DNA of 64,000 bases, taken from NCBI GenBank assembly GCA_020853525.1, contig JADYYS010000006.1, positions 62,001-126,000 of the forward strand. The letters are read 5' to 3'. This DNA is from Ardenticatenales bacterium. Its GTDB lineage: Bacteria; Chloroflexota; Anaerolineae; Epilineales; Epilineaceae. The translations under genes were made by a program, and so were the position numbers. The notes below the pieces were generated by a model. That model was not told where the DNA came from. It was given only the letters and a program-made list of their open reading frames with translations, and did no database searches. Below, piece after piece: positions 8,994 to 16,884 of this stretch. Each line of letters begins with the position of its first letter. The stretch's first letter is position 1.

Positions 8994-9827
8994 ATGATCT
9001 TCCGTTGGTCCGCTGCAGCCGATGCCTTCGGCCGCCTGCCGCCGTGGCTTCGGCTGTCGGCGATGATCGTGGCCCCGTTCGTCGTCGCCTGGATCGTGGC
9101 GCGGTTGGCGGCGCCGCTCTCGCGGCGCGTCGTGCGGCTGGCGGGGTGGGCCCGCCGTGCGCCCGGACGTCCGGCGCGGCGCGCGACGATCGAGGGGCTC
9201 GTGCGCGATCTCATCCGCGTCACCGCCTTCATTGCCGCCGCGATGGTCGCGCTGGCGCAGTCCGAACTCGTCGACGCGCGGACGCTCGTGTGGGGCATCG
9301 GCCTGCTGTCGGCCGGCATCGGCCTCGGCGCCCGGCCCGTGATCAGCGACTACTTCATCGGCCTGACATTCATCTTCGGCGACCGCTTCACGGTCGGCGA
9401 GAAGGTCAGCCTGCTCGGGGCCGCGCCCGGCGAGGTCGAGGGGATCGTCGAGCGGGTGAACCTGTCGACGCTGCACCTGCGCGCGCCGTCAGGCGAGCTG
9501 TTGGTCGTTCCGAACGGCGAGGTCAGGGTCGTACGCAACTTCAGCCGCGGCCTGTTCTCGTCGGCCTCCGTGCGGATCCGCGTCAGGGCGGCCGACCTTG
9601 GCCGCACGCTCGAGGCGCTCGACGCGATGCAGGGCGAGGCGCAAGCGGCGCTGCCCGAGCTGATCGAACCGTGGCAGGTGATCAGCGAGGACGGGCTGAT
9701 CGGTCACGAGACCCAGCTGCTCGTGGTCGCCAAAGCCCGCTTCGGGGCGGCGGCAGGCGTGCGGCCGCGGTTGCTGGCGTTGCTCCACGAGCGACTGGCG
9801 GATGCGGATGTGACGTTGGCGGACTAG
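8994..9827 (+). CDS. Small-conductance mechanosensitive channel (MscS family)
   Basis: This 277-residue protein has two or three N-terminal membrane helices and then the conserved MscS pore-lining and beta-domain region. The latter reads GIGLGARPVISDYFIGLTFI, then FGDRFTVGEKV, then VPNGEV, which matches the family signature around TM3 and the beta domain. The channel opens under membrane tension to release solutes during hypo-osmotic shock. The length is close to the canonical Escherichia coli MscS. The stop codon TAG lies inside the first bases of a palindromic repeat element. The gene converges on the nitronate monooxygenase-like gene. Confidence 0.9.
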   Translation: MIFRWSAAADAFGRLPPWLRLSAMIVAPFVVAWIVARLAAPLSRRVVRLAGWARRAPGRPARRATIEGLVRDLIRVTAFIAAAMVALAQSELVDARTLVWGIGLLSAGIGLGARPVISDYFIGLTFIFGDRFTVGEKVSLLGAAPGEVEGIVERVNLSTLHLRAPSGELLVVPNGEVRVVRNFSRGLFSSASVRIRVRAADLGRTLEALDAMQGEAQAALPELIEPWQVISEDGLIGHETQLLVVAKARFGAAAGVRPRLLALLHERLADADVTLAD

Positions 9828-9902
9828 TACACCACCACTGAACATGCCTTGGGCGGCGACCAGATTGGGGAGTCCCAAGAATCTACAGTGGTGCTGTTCT
9901 AG
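9824..9902. repeat. 79-bp palindromic MITE-like element overlapping the MscS stop codon
   Basis: Both ends read CTAG. The outer arms (17 bases each, 9824-9840 and 9886-9902) are inverted copies with 14 of 17 bases matching. An inner CTTGGG/CCCAAG pair adds a second stem. The first 24 bases recur at 31667-31690 with 22 matches. It has no coding capacity. It could be a miniature mobile element or a structured transcript end. Confidence 0.6.
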
Positions 9903-9940
9903 GGTTCGTCACGGGATGTTCTGCGGACGAGGAACGACCG

Positions 9941-10080
9941 GCGGCTGAAGCCGGCCGGCTGGTGGCCTTCGGCCATAGCGCCCGCCTTCGCAGGCGCCCC
10001 CAACTTCTGGGTGCCCGCGAAGGCGGGCGCCATGGCGGCGCGTCAGCGACGCCTATAGCCGGCCAGCTTCAGCTGCCGGC
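9941..10080. repeat. REP/BIME-like pair of inverted repeat units
   Basis: Two units of about 65 bases face each other. Left unit elements are GGCTGAAGCCGGCCGGCT (from 9942) and GCGCCCGCCTTCGC (from 9978). The right unit carries their near-complements: AAGGCGGGCGCC, followed by AGCCGGCCAGCTTCAGC (from 10057). Each unit also has its own small internal hairpin. The right end overlaps the last codons and stop of the minus-strand gene. Placement between two convergent genes is typical of REP-type elements. Confidence 0.65.
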
Positions 10081-11556
10081 CGTCTCCGCCACCGTCGCCA
10101 CCCGCGGCATCGACGGGGCCATGGATGTCGTTTCGCCCAGGATGCCCGCCACGACGGCGCGCGCGCTGTAGCCCGTGTCGCTGTCCGACATGTAGTTCAG
10201 TACGCACGCGATGTCGTTGCCGAGCGTGACGATCGGCAGCTCGTGATAGCCGTCCTTGCGCGTCTGGCCGCCGCCGACCGTGGCCATGAGGTGATTGCAG
10301 AGGCAGAGCCGGCCTTCGGTCTGCGCTTCATCGCCGCCCTTGCGGACGTAGTCGGCCACCGGCTCCGCCGAGCAGCGGTACCCGACCTGGCCGTCGTCGC
10401 GGCGATAGATGCGGCGGAGGAACCCCATGTCGCAGAGGCGGGGCCGGGCGGCGTAAACCTCGGGCTCGGCCACCGTGCCCTCGACGGTCGCCACCTTGAA
10501 CGGGAAGCCCGTGGGCGAACCGAAGGCGCTCGTGCGCACCGGCGCCTCACCGGCCAGCGCCATCTCGCGCAGCTTCTGCTTGAGGTCGGGGCGCATGCCG
10601 GATTCGTCGCACAGCGCGAAGGCGGTGCCGACCTGGACGCCGACGGCGCCGCGCTCACGCGCGCTGACGAGCCCCTCGCGGCTGCCGAAGCCGCCGGCCA
10701 GCCAATACGGCCTGCCGAAGGAAGCCAGCTTCTCGAGGTCGGGTTCGTCGCGCTCGCCATAGATCGGCTCGCCGGTCTCGTCCACCTTCAGCTGGCCGCG
10801 CGGCGGCGCATTGTGGCCGCCGGCGATCGGGAACTCGACGACCCAGCCGTCGATCACGCCCTCGGCCCGCTTGAGCAGCGCCTGGGCGACGACCTCCGTG
10901 CTGATGATCGCCAGGAAGTGCGGCCGCTTGAGCCCTCCGAGTCGCTCGGCCAAGCCGGGGAATACTTCGGCCGGATCGAACGTGATGCCGTAGTCCTCGC
11001 CGGGCAGGGCGCCTTGGACGTCGACGCGGTAGCGGACGGAGCTGTGTGTGGCCAGGCGGTCGAGGATGCCGGGGATCTGGCCGGGCAGGCCGGCGCCCAT
11101 GAGGACGTAGTCGACGCCGGCCAGCATCGCGCCGTACAGCGTGGCGCAGTGCGGGAGCTGGATCTTCTCGAGCAGGTTGACGCCGACGAGCCCGTCGTGG
11201 CCTTCCTTGGCCAGCCAGACCTCGACGAACGCGGCTGCCGCGGTCACACTGTCCAGCCACCGTGAGGGCTTCAGGCTGTACGGGACGATCGTCTTGTACG
11301 ACATGCCCTCAGGGCGGCCCTCCGGCAAGTAGTACTTGGCGAGGATCTGCTCGACGAGCGGCGCGTCCGGAAAGTGCGCGAGCGCACGGCGCGTGTCGCC
11401 GTCCGGATCGCCATCCATCAACCGCCGGATCATCACCGGCGCGATGCCGGTGCCGGACACGACTCCGAGTTGACCGGACATGGCGACAGTCCGTGCCAAG
11501 CGCCAGTCGGAGATGGCGACCCCCATGCCGCCTTGGATGATCGTTGGCCACGCCAT
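10069..11556 (-). CDS. Nitronate monooxygenase / 2-nitropropane dioxygenase-family flavoprotein
   Basis: This 495-residue TIM-barrel protein starts with the FMN-loop motif IIQGGMGVAIS and carries WLAGGFGSREGL and GVQVGTAFALCDESGM, features of the NMO/PfaD/FabK group. EFPIAGGHNAPPRG supplies the GGH motif that holds the catalytic His in NMOs. These enzymes use FMN to oxidise nitronates, or in the FabK branch to reduce enoyl-ACP; I cannot choose between the branches. The protein is longer than typical NMOs (about 320-370 residues) and has a C-terminal extension with a CRCSAEP-like and LCLCNHLMAT cysteine region. An AGGGG ribosome-binding site precedes the ATG. The last codons lie in a REP-like repeat. 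Confidence 0.8.
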   Translation of the reverse strand: MAWPTIIQGGMGVAISDWRLARTVAMSGQLGVVSGTGIAPVMIRRLMDGDPDGDTRRALAHFPDAPLVEQILAKYYLPEGRPEGMSYKTIVPYSLKPSRWLDSVTAAAAFVEVWLAKEGHDGLVGVNLLEKIQLPHCATLYGAMLAGVDYVLMGAGLPGQIPGILDRLATHSSVRYRVDVQGALPGEDYGITFDPAEVFPGLAERLGGLKRPHFLAIISTEVVAQALLKRAEGVIDGWVVEFPIAGGHNAPPRGQLKVDETGEPIYGERDEPDLEKLASFGRPYWLAGGFGSREGLVSARERGAVGVQVGTAFALCDESGMRPDLKQKLREMALAGEAPVRTSAFGSPTGFPFKVATVEGTVAEPEVYAARPRLCDMGFLRRIYRRDDGQVGYRCSAEPVADYVRKGGDEAQTEGRLCLCNHLMATVGGGQTRKDGYHELPIVTLGNDIACVLNYMSDSDTGYSARAVVAGILGETTSMAPSMPRVATVAETAGS

Positions 11557-11651
11557 GTCAGTCCCCTGCCTGTGGCCGATGGTCGGCCGGTTCGTGCTCC
11601 CCCCGCGGCAGACCGGCCGCAGGGCAATCGTTGTCGGATCGGAACGCCACG

Positions 11652-12863
11652 TCAAGTCGCCGCGGGCGCCCCGCTGAACGTTGCGCGCAGCAACGGCGGC
11701 GTCACAACCGTCGTCACCACGACCATTAACACTGCCACCGCGAATTCGTTCTGGCTGACCACGCCTTGCGCCAGCCCGACTCCGGCGATGATCAACCCGA
11801 CCTCGCCGCGGCTGACCATGCCTGCACCCACCCGCATGCTCGACTGCCAGCCGAAGCCGGAGATGCGCGCGCCCAACGCCGCACCGGCGAACTTCGTGAC
11901 GACGGCCACGACGACGACGGCGACCGCAAGCCCGAGCGCGCCGCCGCCCAACGCGGCACGCGCGTCGGCCCGCAGGCCGATATCGACGAGGAAGATCGGC
12001 AAGAAGAAACCATAGACGGCGATCTTGACCCGCGACTCGATCTCGTGCCCCATCTCGGTGCGGCCGAGGAACACGCCGGCGATGAACGCGCCGGTGATGG
12101 CCGCCACCCCGCCGAGCGCCTCGGCCAGCCAGCCGAACACGAACGTCATGACGAGCGCGCCCGCCAGCAGTCCCTCGCTGACCGGCTGTCGCGCGAAGCG
12201 GCGCACGAGGCGCCGAGCCGGACGGCCGACGGCGACGGTCACGACGAAGAACAATAGCATGCGCAGGATCAGGCCGAGCACCGAGCTGTCGTTCCCGCCG
12301 GTGCCGAGCACGCCGACGACGATGCTGAGCAGCAGGATGCCGAGAACGTCGTCGATGACGGCCGCCCCGAGGATCGCGCGGCCCTCGTCGCTGTCGAGCG
12401 CGTCGAGCTCGACGAGCGTCTGGGCGCTGATCGAGACGCTCGTGGCGCACAGGATCGTGCCCAAAAAGAGCGCCGGGCCGAGCGCGAGGCCGAACGCGGT
12501 GCCCAGCGCCCAGCCGCCGGCGAACGGCAGCAGCGCACCGCCGATCGCGGCGCCGGTCGCCGGCAGGCCGACCCGCTTCATCTCGGACGGGTCCGTCTCG
12601 AGGCCCGCCAAGAGCATCAGCAGGACGACGCCCAGCTCCGCCAACAGGTGGACGCCTTCGACCACGACCTCGCCGTGGCTGAAGATCGGGCGGCCGGCCA
12701 CGGCGCGGTGCATGAGGTCGAAGCCGGTCGGGCCCAGGAGCAGGCCGAAGAGGATCTCGCCGAGCACGGCCGGTTGACCGAGCCGAGTGCTGAGCGCCCC
12801 GCCGAGCTTTGCGCCGAGGATGACGACGGCCAAGACGGCGAGCAGCTCGGCGGCCGGCGTCAC
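11652..12863 (-). CDS. CPA2-family cation/proton antiporter
   Basis: This 403-residue membrane protein has about 12-13 hydrophobic helices. Family signatures are GQPAVLGEILFGLLLGP near the N-terminus, the discontinuous-helix motif CATSVSISAQ, and an Asp-Asp pair in AAVIDDVLGI, which corresponds to the ion-binding DD motif of electrogenic NapA-type exchangers. It exchanges Na+ or K+ for H+ across the cytoplasmic membrane. No C-terminal TrkA-N/RCK domain is present, so regulation must come from elsewhere. Its ATG overlaps the stop of the PII-like gene in a TCAT/ATGA arrangement, which implies translational coupling. Confidence 0.9.
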   Translation of the reverse strand: MTPAAELLAVLAVVILGAKLGGALSTRLGQPAVLGEILFGLLLGPTGFDLMHRAVAGRPIFSHGEVVVEGVHLLAELGVVLLMLLAGLETDPSEMKRVGLPATGAAIGGALLPFAGGWALGTAFGLALGPALFLGTILCATSVSISAQTLVELDALDSDEGRAILGAAVIDDVLGILLLSIVVGVLGTGGNDSSVLGLILRMLLFFVVTVAVGRPARRLVRRFARQPVSEGLLAGALVMTFVFGWLAEALGGVAAITGAFIAGVFLGRTEMGHEIESRVKIAVYGFFLPIFLVDIGLRADARAALGGGALGLAVAVVVVAVVTKFAGAALGARISGFGWQSSMRVGAGMVSRGEVGLIIAGVGLAQGVVSQNEFAVAVLMVVVTTVVTPPLLRATFSGAPAAT

Positions 12864-13189
12864 AACACGCCTCCGGCATCAGCGACATCCAGCACCGCAT
12901 ACAAGCCGCCGCCCGACCGATCGACCTCGGGCAGGTGCAGATGCATGAGTTCGAGCAGCCGCGCCAACCGCTCGGTCGGCACGACAGAGAACAGCGTCGT
13001 GTGCTTCGCGAAACGTGACTCGAACGCGGCGCCGAAGCCGAACTGGAACTCCTCGGCCGTGCGCTCGGGCTTCCGCCCGATGCCGGACGACGGGAAGAAC
13101 GTGACGCCGGCCACCCCTTCCTTGGCCACGGCACGCACGAATCGATCGAGCGCGTCGTGGTCCTGGTAGACAATGAACACGAGCTTCAC
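12860..13189 (-). CDS. PII-like small regulatory protein
   Basis: This is a protein of 109 residues. I chose the GTG because it has GGAGG seven bases upstream; a longer start adds 23 residues without signal. The predicted order is beta (KLVFIVYQ), helix (DALDRFVRAVAKEG), beta (GVTFFPSS), a T-loop-sized region, beta (HTTLFSVVP), helix (ERLARLLELMHLH), beta (GGLYAVLDV). This is the ferredoxin-like PII arrangement, although the sequence is not a canonical GlnB/GlnK. PII-like proteins trimerise and bind nucleotides or small ligands to control a partner, often a transporter encoded next door. The four-base overlap with the antiporter gene suggests that antiporter as its target. Confidence 0.65.
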   Translation of the reverse strand: MKLVFIVYQDHDALDRFVRAVAKEGVAGVTFFPSSGIGRKPERTAEEFQFGFGAAFESRFAKHTTLFSVVPTERLARLLELMHLHLPEVDRSGGGLYAVLDVADAGGVL

Positions 13190-13303
13190 GGGAGTGCCTC
13201 CGATCGTGGACACGTCGATGCGTGCGGACGGTGCAGTCGATGCGGCTGGAATGCCCAAATGGCTGCCGGAGGGGTTCGAACGGATCGTCGTCCGGATGAC
13301 GGG

Positions 13304-14086
13304 CTACGCCAGTGCCACGATCCGCTCGAAGAACGCCAGCCCGTGCGGCCGCTCGTCCGCCGGCCGGCGGCGCCAGTCCGGATGGTGGAAGCGGCGCACG
13401 AACCGTTCGGGATGCGGCATGAGGCCGAAGATCCGGCCCGACGGATCCGACAGGCCGGCGATCGCGCCGAGCGCGCCGTTCGGGTTCGCCGGGTACGCGG
13501 CGGTCGGCCGGCCGTCGCGGTCGGCGTAGCGGAGGACGACCTGGTGCGCGGCCTCGATCCGGGCGAGCACGGCATCGTCGGCGAAGAAGCGCCCTTCCGC
13601 GTGGGCCAGGGGCAGCTGGAGGTGCGACGGCAGGGCGGCGGCCAGCTGTGAGACGGTCGCCGCCTCGACGACGAGGTCGACCCAGCGGCACTCGAAGCGG
13701 CCGACGGCGTTCTGGGCCAGCGTGGCCGACATGATCCCGGGCTGGTTGAACGGCAGGAGTCCGGTGCGTACGAGCACCTGGAAGCCATTGCAGATGCCGA
13801 TGATCGGCTTGGCGGCCGCGGCGAACTCGGCCATGTCGTCGGCCAGGCGCTGCATGAGCTCGACGGCCATCACCTTGCCCGCCGCGACGTCGTCGCCGTA
13901 CGAGAAGCCGCCCGGCGCGACGAGGACGTCGTAGTCGGCCAGACGGCGCTCGCCGGACCGCAGCCGGTTCATCGGCACGATCTCCGGGCGAGCGCCGACG
14001 AGGTCGAAGGCGGTGGCCGTCTCGACCTCACAGTTCGTGCCGTCGGCCTTCAGGATGCAGATGCGGGGGCTGGCGGTGCGCGACAT
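13304..14086 (-). CDS. purQ: Phosphoribosylformylglycinamidine synthase glutaminase subunit PurQ
   Basis: This 260-residue class I glutamine amidotransferase begins with ICILKADGTNCEVETATAF, the PurQ N-terminal signature. The nucleophile Cys99 sits in IIGICNGFQVL, and GGFSYGDDVAAGK is the PurQ oxyanion region. The catalytic His/Glu region is LMPHPERF near the C-terminus. It releases ammonia from glutamine for the PurL synthetase that makes FGAM in purine synthesis. PurL and PurS are not in this window. There is no Shine-Dalgarno sequence, and a TAGAAT box ends seven bases before the ATG, suggesting a leaderless transcript despite the preceding gene ending 18 bases away. Confidence 0.95.
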   Translation of the reverse strand: MSRTASPRICILKADGTNCEVETATAFDLVGARPEIVPMNRLRSGERRLADYDVLVAPGGFSYGDDVAAGKVMAVELMQRLADDMAEFAAAAKPIIGICNGFQVLVRTGLLPFNQPGIMSATLAQNAVGRFECRWVDLVVEAATVSQLAAALPSHLQLPLAHAEGRFFADDAVLARIEAAHQVVLRYADRDGRPTAAYPANPNGALGAIAGLSDPSGRIFGLMPHPERFVRRFHHPDWRRRPADERPHGLAFFERIVALA

Positions 14087-14093
14087 GATTCGA

Positions 14094-14099
14094 ATTCTA
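14094..14099 (-). promoter_or_regulatory. -10 box placed for a leaderless purQ transcript
   Basis: On the minus strand TAGAAT is followed by seven bases and then the purQ ATG, so transcription would begin at or next to the start codon. No ribosome-binding site is present. No clear -35 box is visible. Confidence 0.4.
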
Positions 14100-14104
14100 C
14101 CCGA

Positions 14105-15484
14105 TCAGGTGTCCGTCAGGAGGCGATCCACCGCCGCCGACAGCTGCCGCAGGTTGCGCACCGGGTATACCGCGTCGCACACCGGCGCGTATGCCAGCAT
14201 GTCGCTGTCGTCCGTTCCCCACTGGCCGGGCGCCTCGGGGTTCAGCCAGACGAGGCGGCGGCTGCGGCGCTTGAGGGCGGCCAGCAGGTCCGTGCGCGGG
14301 TTGTTGTGGTTGTTGCGGCCGTCGCCGAGGACGATGAGCGTCGTGCGCCGGTCGATCGCGTCGAGGTGGCGGTGGTGGAAGGTGCGCAGGCTCCGGCCGA
14401 GGTCGGTTGCGTAGTAGCCGGGCGGGATCGCGTAGAGGACCTCGGCCACGGCGTCGCCGGCGCGCTGGGCGCCCATCGCCACGCTGATCTCCTCGAGGTC
14501 GGCGTTGAAGGCGAAGCTGCGGGCGCGGGCGACCTGATCGGAGAGCTCGTAGATCAGGCGCAACATGAACTCGGCCACCGGGCGCATGGACGTCGAGACA
14601 TCGCAGATGAGGACGAGGCTGGGCTTGAGGCGCCGCTTGCGCCAGCGCAGTTCGACGGGCGTGCCGCCGTAGCGCAGGCTGGCGCGGATCGTACGGCGGG
14701 CGTCGAGCCGACCGGTGCGCCCGCGCTGCTGTCGGAGGGCGGCGCGGCTGCGCAGGCGGGCGACGAGGCGTGTGACCTCGCGCCGCAGCTGCGCCGCTTC
14801 GTGCGGCGAGAGGGATTGGAGCGAGCGGTCCATCAACCGGCCGTCGACCCCGCCGTCGTCGGAGCGCGGCGCCTCGGCCCGGCGGCGGGCGATCGCCAAG
14901 CCGATCTGCCGGGCGACCTCGTCCGCCACGCGCTCGCTGTTGCGGCGTGCGACGCCGAGGAGATCGTCGATCGTCGCGTCCGACAGGCCGCGGGCTTCCA
15001 GCTGGGCCTGCAGTTCTTCGAGCAGGCGCTCGATGTCGCCGAATCCCATCTCGCGCAGCATCCGCTGTGTGAGGTAGCGCGTCTGGGACGGGCCGGCGCC
15101 GGTTTCGGCCGCGCGGCGCGCCATCGCCTCCAGCTGCTCGCGCGACGGGCCGTGGCCGCTCATCAGCTGCTCGAGGAGCTGTCGCAGCCGATCGCTGAGC
15201 CCTTCCAGCGCTTCGCGCACGGCCTTCTCGTCGTCCGGATCGAGGTCGTCGAGGGCGTTCTCGAGGGGCGGCTCGCCGCCGAAGTAGAGCGGGAAGAGCG
15301 TCTCGAACGCCTCGAAGTCGGCATGCGACTTCACGAGCGCGGCGCGCAGCGCCAGTCGAACGCGGTCGCGGTCGTCGATGCCCGCCGCACGCAACGCCCG
15401 CAGCGCGTCGAGCGCCTCGGCCGTGCTCGTGCGCACGCCCGCGGCGCGCAGGCCGCGGACGAACGCGACGGATCGGTCCTCCAT
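14105..15484 (-). CDS. CoxE-like VWA-domain protein, partner of MoxR ATPase
   Basis: This is a 459-residue protein. The N-terminal helical region begins VAFVRGLRAAGVRTSTAEALDAL, typical of CoxE-type proteins. A long charged helical middle is rich in Arg and Glu. The C-terminal VWA domain starts at LVLICDVSTSMRPVAE (DxSxS intact) and includes LIVLGDGRNN. No signal peptide or membrane helix is seen, so it should be cytosolic. In CoxD/CoxE and other MoxR-VWA pairs the ATPase and VWA protein together help insert metal cofactors or remodel enzyme complexes. The MoxR gene lies 74 bases upstream on the same strand. No carbon monoxide dehydrogenase or other obvious client is present here, so the client is unknown. 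Confidence 0.85.
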   Translation of the reverse strand: MEDRSVAFVRGLRAAGVRTSTAEALDALRALRAAGIDDRDRVRLALRAALVKSHADFEAFETLFPLYFGGEPPLENALDDLDPDDEKAVREALEGLSDRLRQLLEQLMSGHGPSREQLEAMARRAAETGAGPSQTRYLTQRMLREMGFGDIERLLEELQAQLEARGLSDATIDDLLGVARRNSERVADEVARQIGLAIARRRAEAPRSDDGGVDGRLMDRSLQSLSPHEAAQLRREVTRLVARLRSRAALRQQRGRTGRLDARRTIRASLRYGGTPVELRWRKRRLKPSLVLICDVSTSMRPVAEFMLRLIYELSDQVARARSFAFNADLEEISVAMGAQRAGDAVAEVLYAIPPGYYATDLGRSLRTFHHRHLDAIDRRTTLIVLGDGRNNHNNPRTDLLAALKRRSRRLVWLNPEAPGQWGTDDSDMLAYAPVCDAVYPVRNLRQLSAAVDRLLTDT

Positions 15485-15558
15485 CGTCAGCCCCTGTCAG
15501 CCGTGATCCGCGGGTCGGGTAACGACATCGCATCGGCATCCATCGACATCGCCATGCC

Positions 15559-16761
15559 TCAGTTCCGCCCCGGCCTTCCGCCGCCCCATCCCCCATCGAC
15601 GCCCGAGCGCCAGTCGATGTCGTCGTCCCCCGTGCCTCCCGATCGCCCTTGGCCGCGGTCGTCCCGCCCGCCGCGGCCCTTGCGACCCGGATTGGACGAG
15701 CGACCGCCGCCGTTCGCCGGACGGCCGCCGTCGGGGCGGTCGGGTTCGCCGGGACGGCGCGTCGACGAGGTGGAGTCGGCATCGCGGCCGGCGCTGCGGT
15801 TGCCGCCGTCGCGGTCGCGCCCGCCGTCGATGCCGCGGGTCAGCGGGCCCATCAGGCGGCGGGCGGTCTGCAGGTCGGCCTCGTACTTGAGGAGTACGTT
15901 CAGCGTCTGGTCGAGCGTGTTGCGGTCGATCCGCTCGGCGTTCAGGGTCAGCAGGGCGCGCGCCCAGTCCAGCGTCTCGGCGATGCTCGGCGCCTTGCGC
16001 AGGTCGGCATCGCGCAGGCCCTGGACGAACGAGACGGCTTGGCGGGCGAGGTCGCGGTCGAGGCCGGGGACGCGCAGCCGGACGACCTCGAGCTCGCCGT
16101 CCAGGCTGGGGTAGTCGACGAACAGGTAGAGGCAGCGGCGTTTGAGGGCTTCGGACAGCTCGCGGGTGTTGTTGCTCGTCAGGACGACCATCGGCTGGTG
16201 CTTGGCGCGGACCGTGCCGATCTCGGGGATGCTGGCCTGGAAGTCGGACAGGATCTCGAGCAGGAACGCCTCGAACTCGACGTCGGCGCGGTCGATCTCG
16301 TCGATCAGGAGGACGACGGGCTCGTCGGACACGAGGGCCTGCAGGAGGGGGCGGGGGAGCAGGAAGTGCTCGGAGAAGAACACATCCTCCTCGGCGGCCA
16401 GGCGCTCGGCGGCATCGCGCAGGCTGGAGGCGTTGGACACGACGTCCTTGAGCCCGTCGCGCAGGAGCTGGGTGTAGAGCATCTGCTTGGCGTACTCCCA
16501 CTCATAGAGCGCCTTGCTCTCGTCGAGCCCCTCGTAACACTGCAGCCGGATGAGCGGCCGCCCGCTCGCCTTGGCCCATGCCTTGGCGAGTTCGGTCTTG
16601 CCGACGCCGGCCGGCCCCTCGGCCAGCACCGGCTTGCCGAGCGCCTCGGCCAGGAAGACGACGGTGCTGATCTCGAGCGTGGCGACGTAATCGGCGGAGC
16701 GAAGCTTGCGGCGCGCGTCGTCTATGTCGGGGAAGGCGGGGGTATGAGACGGGACGGGCAT
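15559..16761 (-). CDS. MoxR-family AAA+ ATPase with Gly/Arg/Asp-rich tail
   Basis: This 400-residue AAA+ protein has a Walker A motif (GPAGVGKTELAKA), a Walker B motif (VVLLIDEIDRAD), the sensor-1 stretch VVLTSNNTRELSEALKRRCL and the arginine-finger region. These are the MoxR/CoxD marks. The fold ends near residue 305. A tail of about 95 residues, very rich in Gly, Arg, Asp and Ser, follows and looks disordered. GGAG lies upstream of the ATG. It works with the downstream CoxE-like VWA protein as a chaperone-like ATPase. The disordered tail is unusual for the family and may be a tether or a binding region. Confidence 0.9.
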   Translation of the reverse strand: MPVPSHTPAFPDIDDARRKLRSADYVATLEISTVVFLAEALGKPVLAEGPAGVGKTELAKAWAKASGRPLIRLQCYEGLDESKALYEWEYAKQMLYTQLLRDGLKDVVSNASSLRDAAERLAAEEDVFFSEHFLLPRPLLQALVSDEPVVLLIDEIDRADVEFEAFLLEILSDFQASIPEIGTVRAKHQPMVVLTSNNTRELSEALKRRCLYLFVDYPSLDGELEVVRLRVPGLDRDLARQAVSFVQGLRDADLRKAPSIAETLDWARALLTLNAERIDRNTLDQTLNVLLKYEADLQTARRLMGPLTRGIDGGRDRDGGNRSAGRDADSTSSTRRPGEPDRPDGGRPANGGGRSSNPGRKGRGGRDDRGQGRSGGTGDDDIDWRSGVDGGWGGGRPGRN

Positions 16762-16810
16762 GTCGCGGCTCCGGGGGTGGGAGGGGCGTTCGTGGGTGGC
16801 GGAGGGGGTA

Positions 16811-16827
16811 AGTGTAGCGGGTATGAT
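16811..16827. promoter_or_regulatory. Divergent -10 candidates between MoxR and cardiolipin synthase genes
   Basis: On the plus strand TATGAT (16822-16827) can serve the cardiolipin synthase gene. On the minus strand TACACT (16811-16816) can serve the MoxR gene. Neither has a convincing -35 box. The two boxes lie five bases apart, so polymerase binding would be mutually exclusive. Confidence 0.3.
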
Positions 16828-16884
16828 TGGCGGGCGAACCGGCGGGCGATTCGCGCGGACATCCGCCAGCGGTGAAGTGCGTAC

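Noticed and set aside
13265-13295. A GGTTCGAAC string resembling a tRNA T-loop
   Set aside because: The flanking bases do not form a 5-bp T-stem and no acceptor or anticodon stem can be drawn on either strand.
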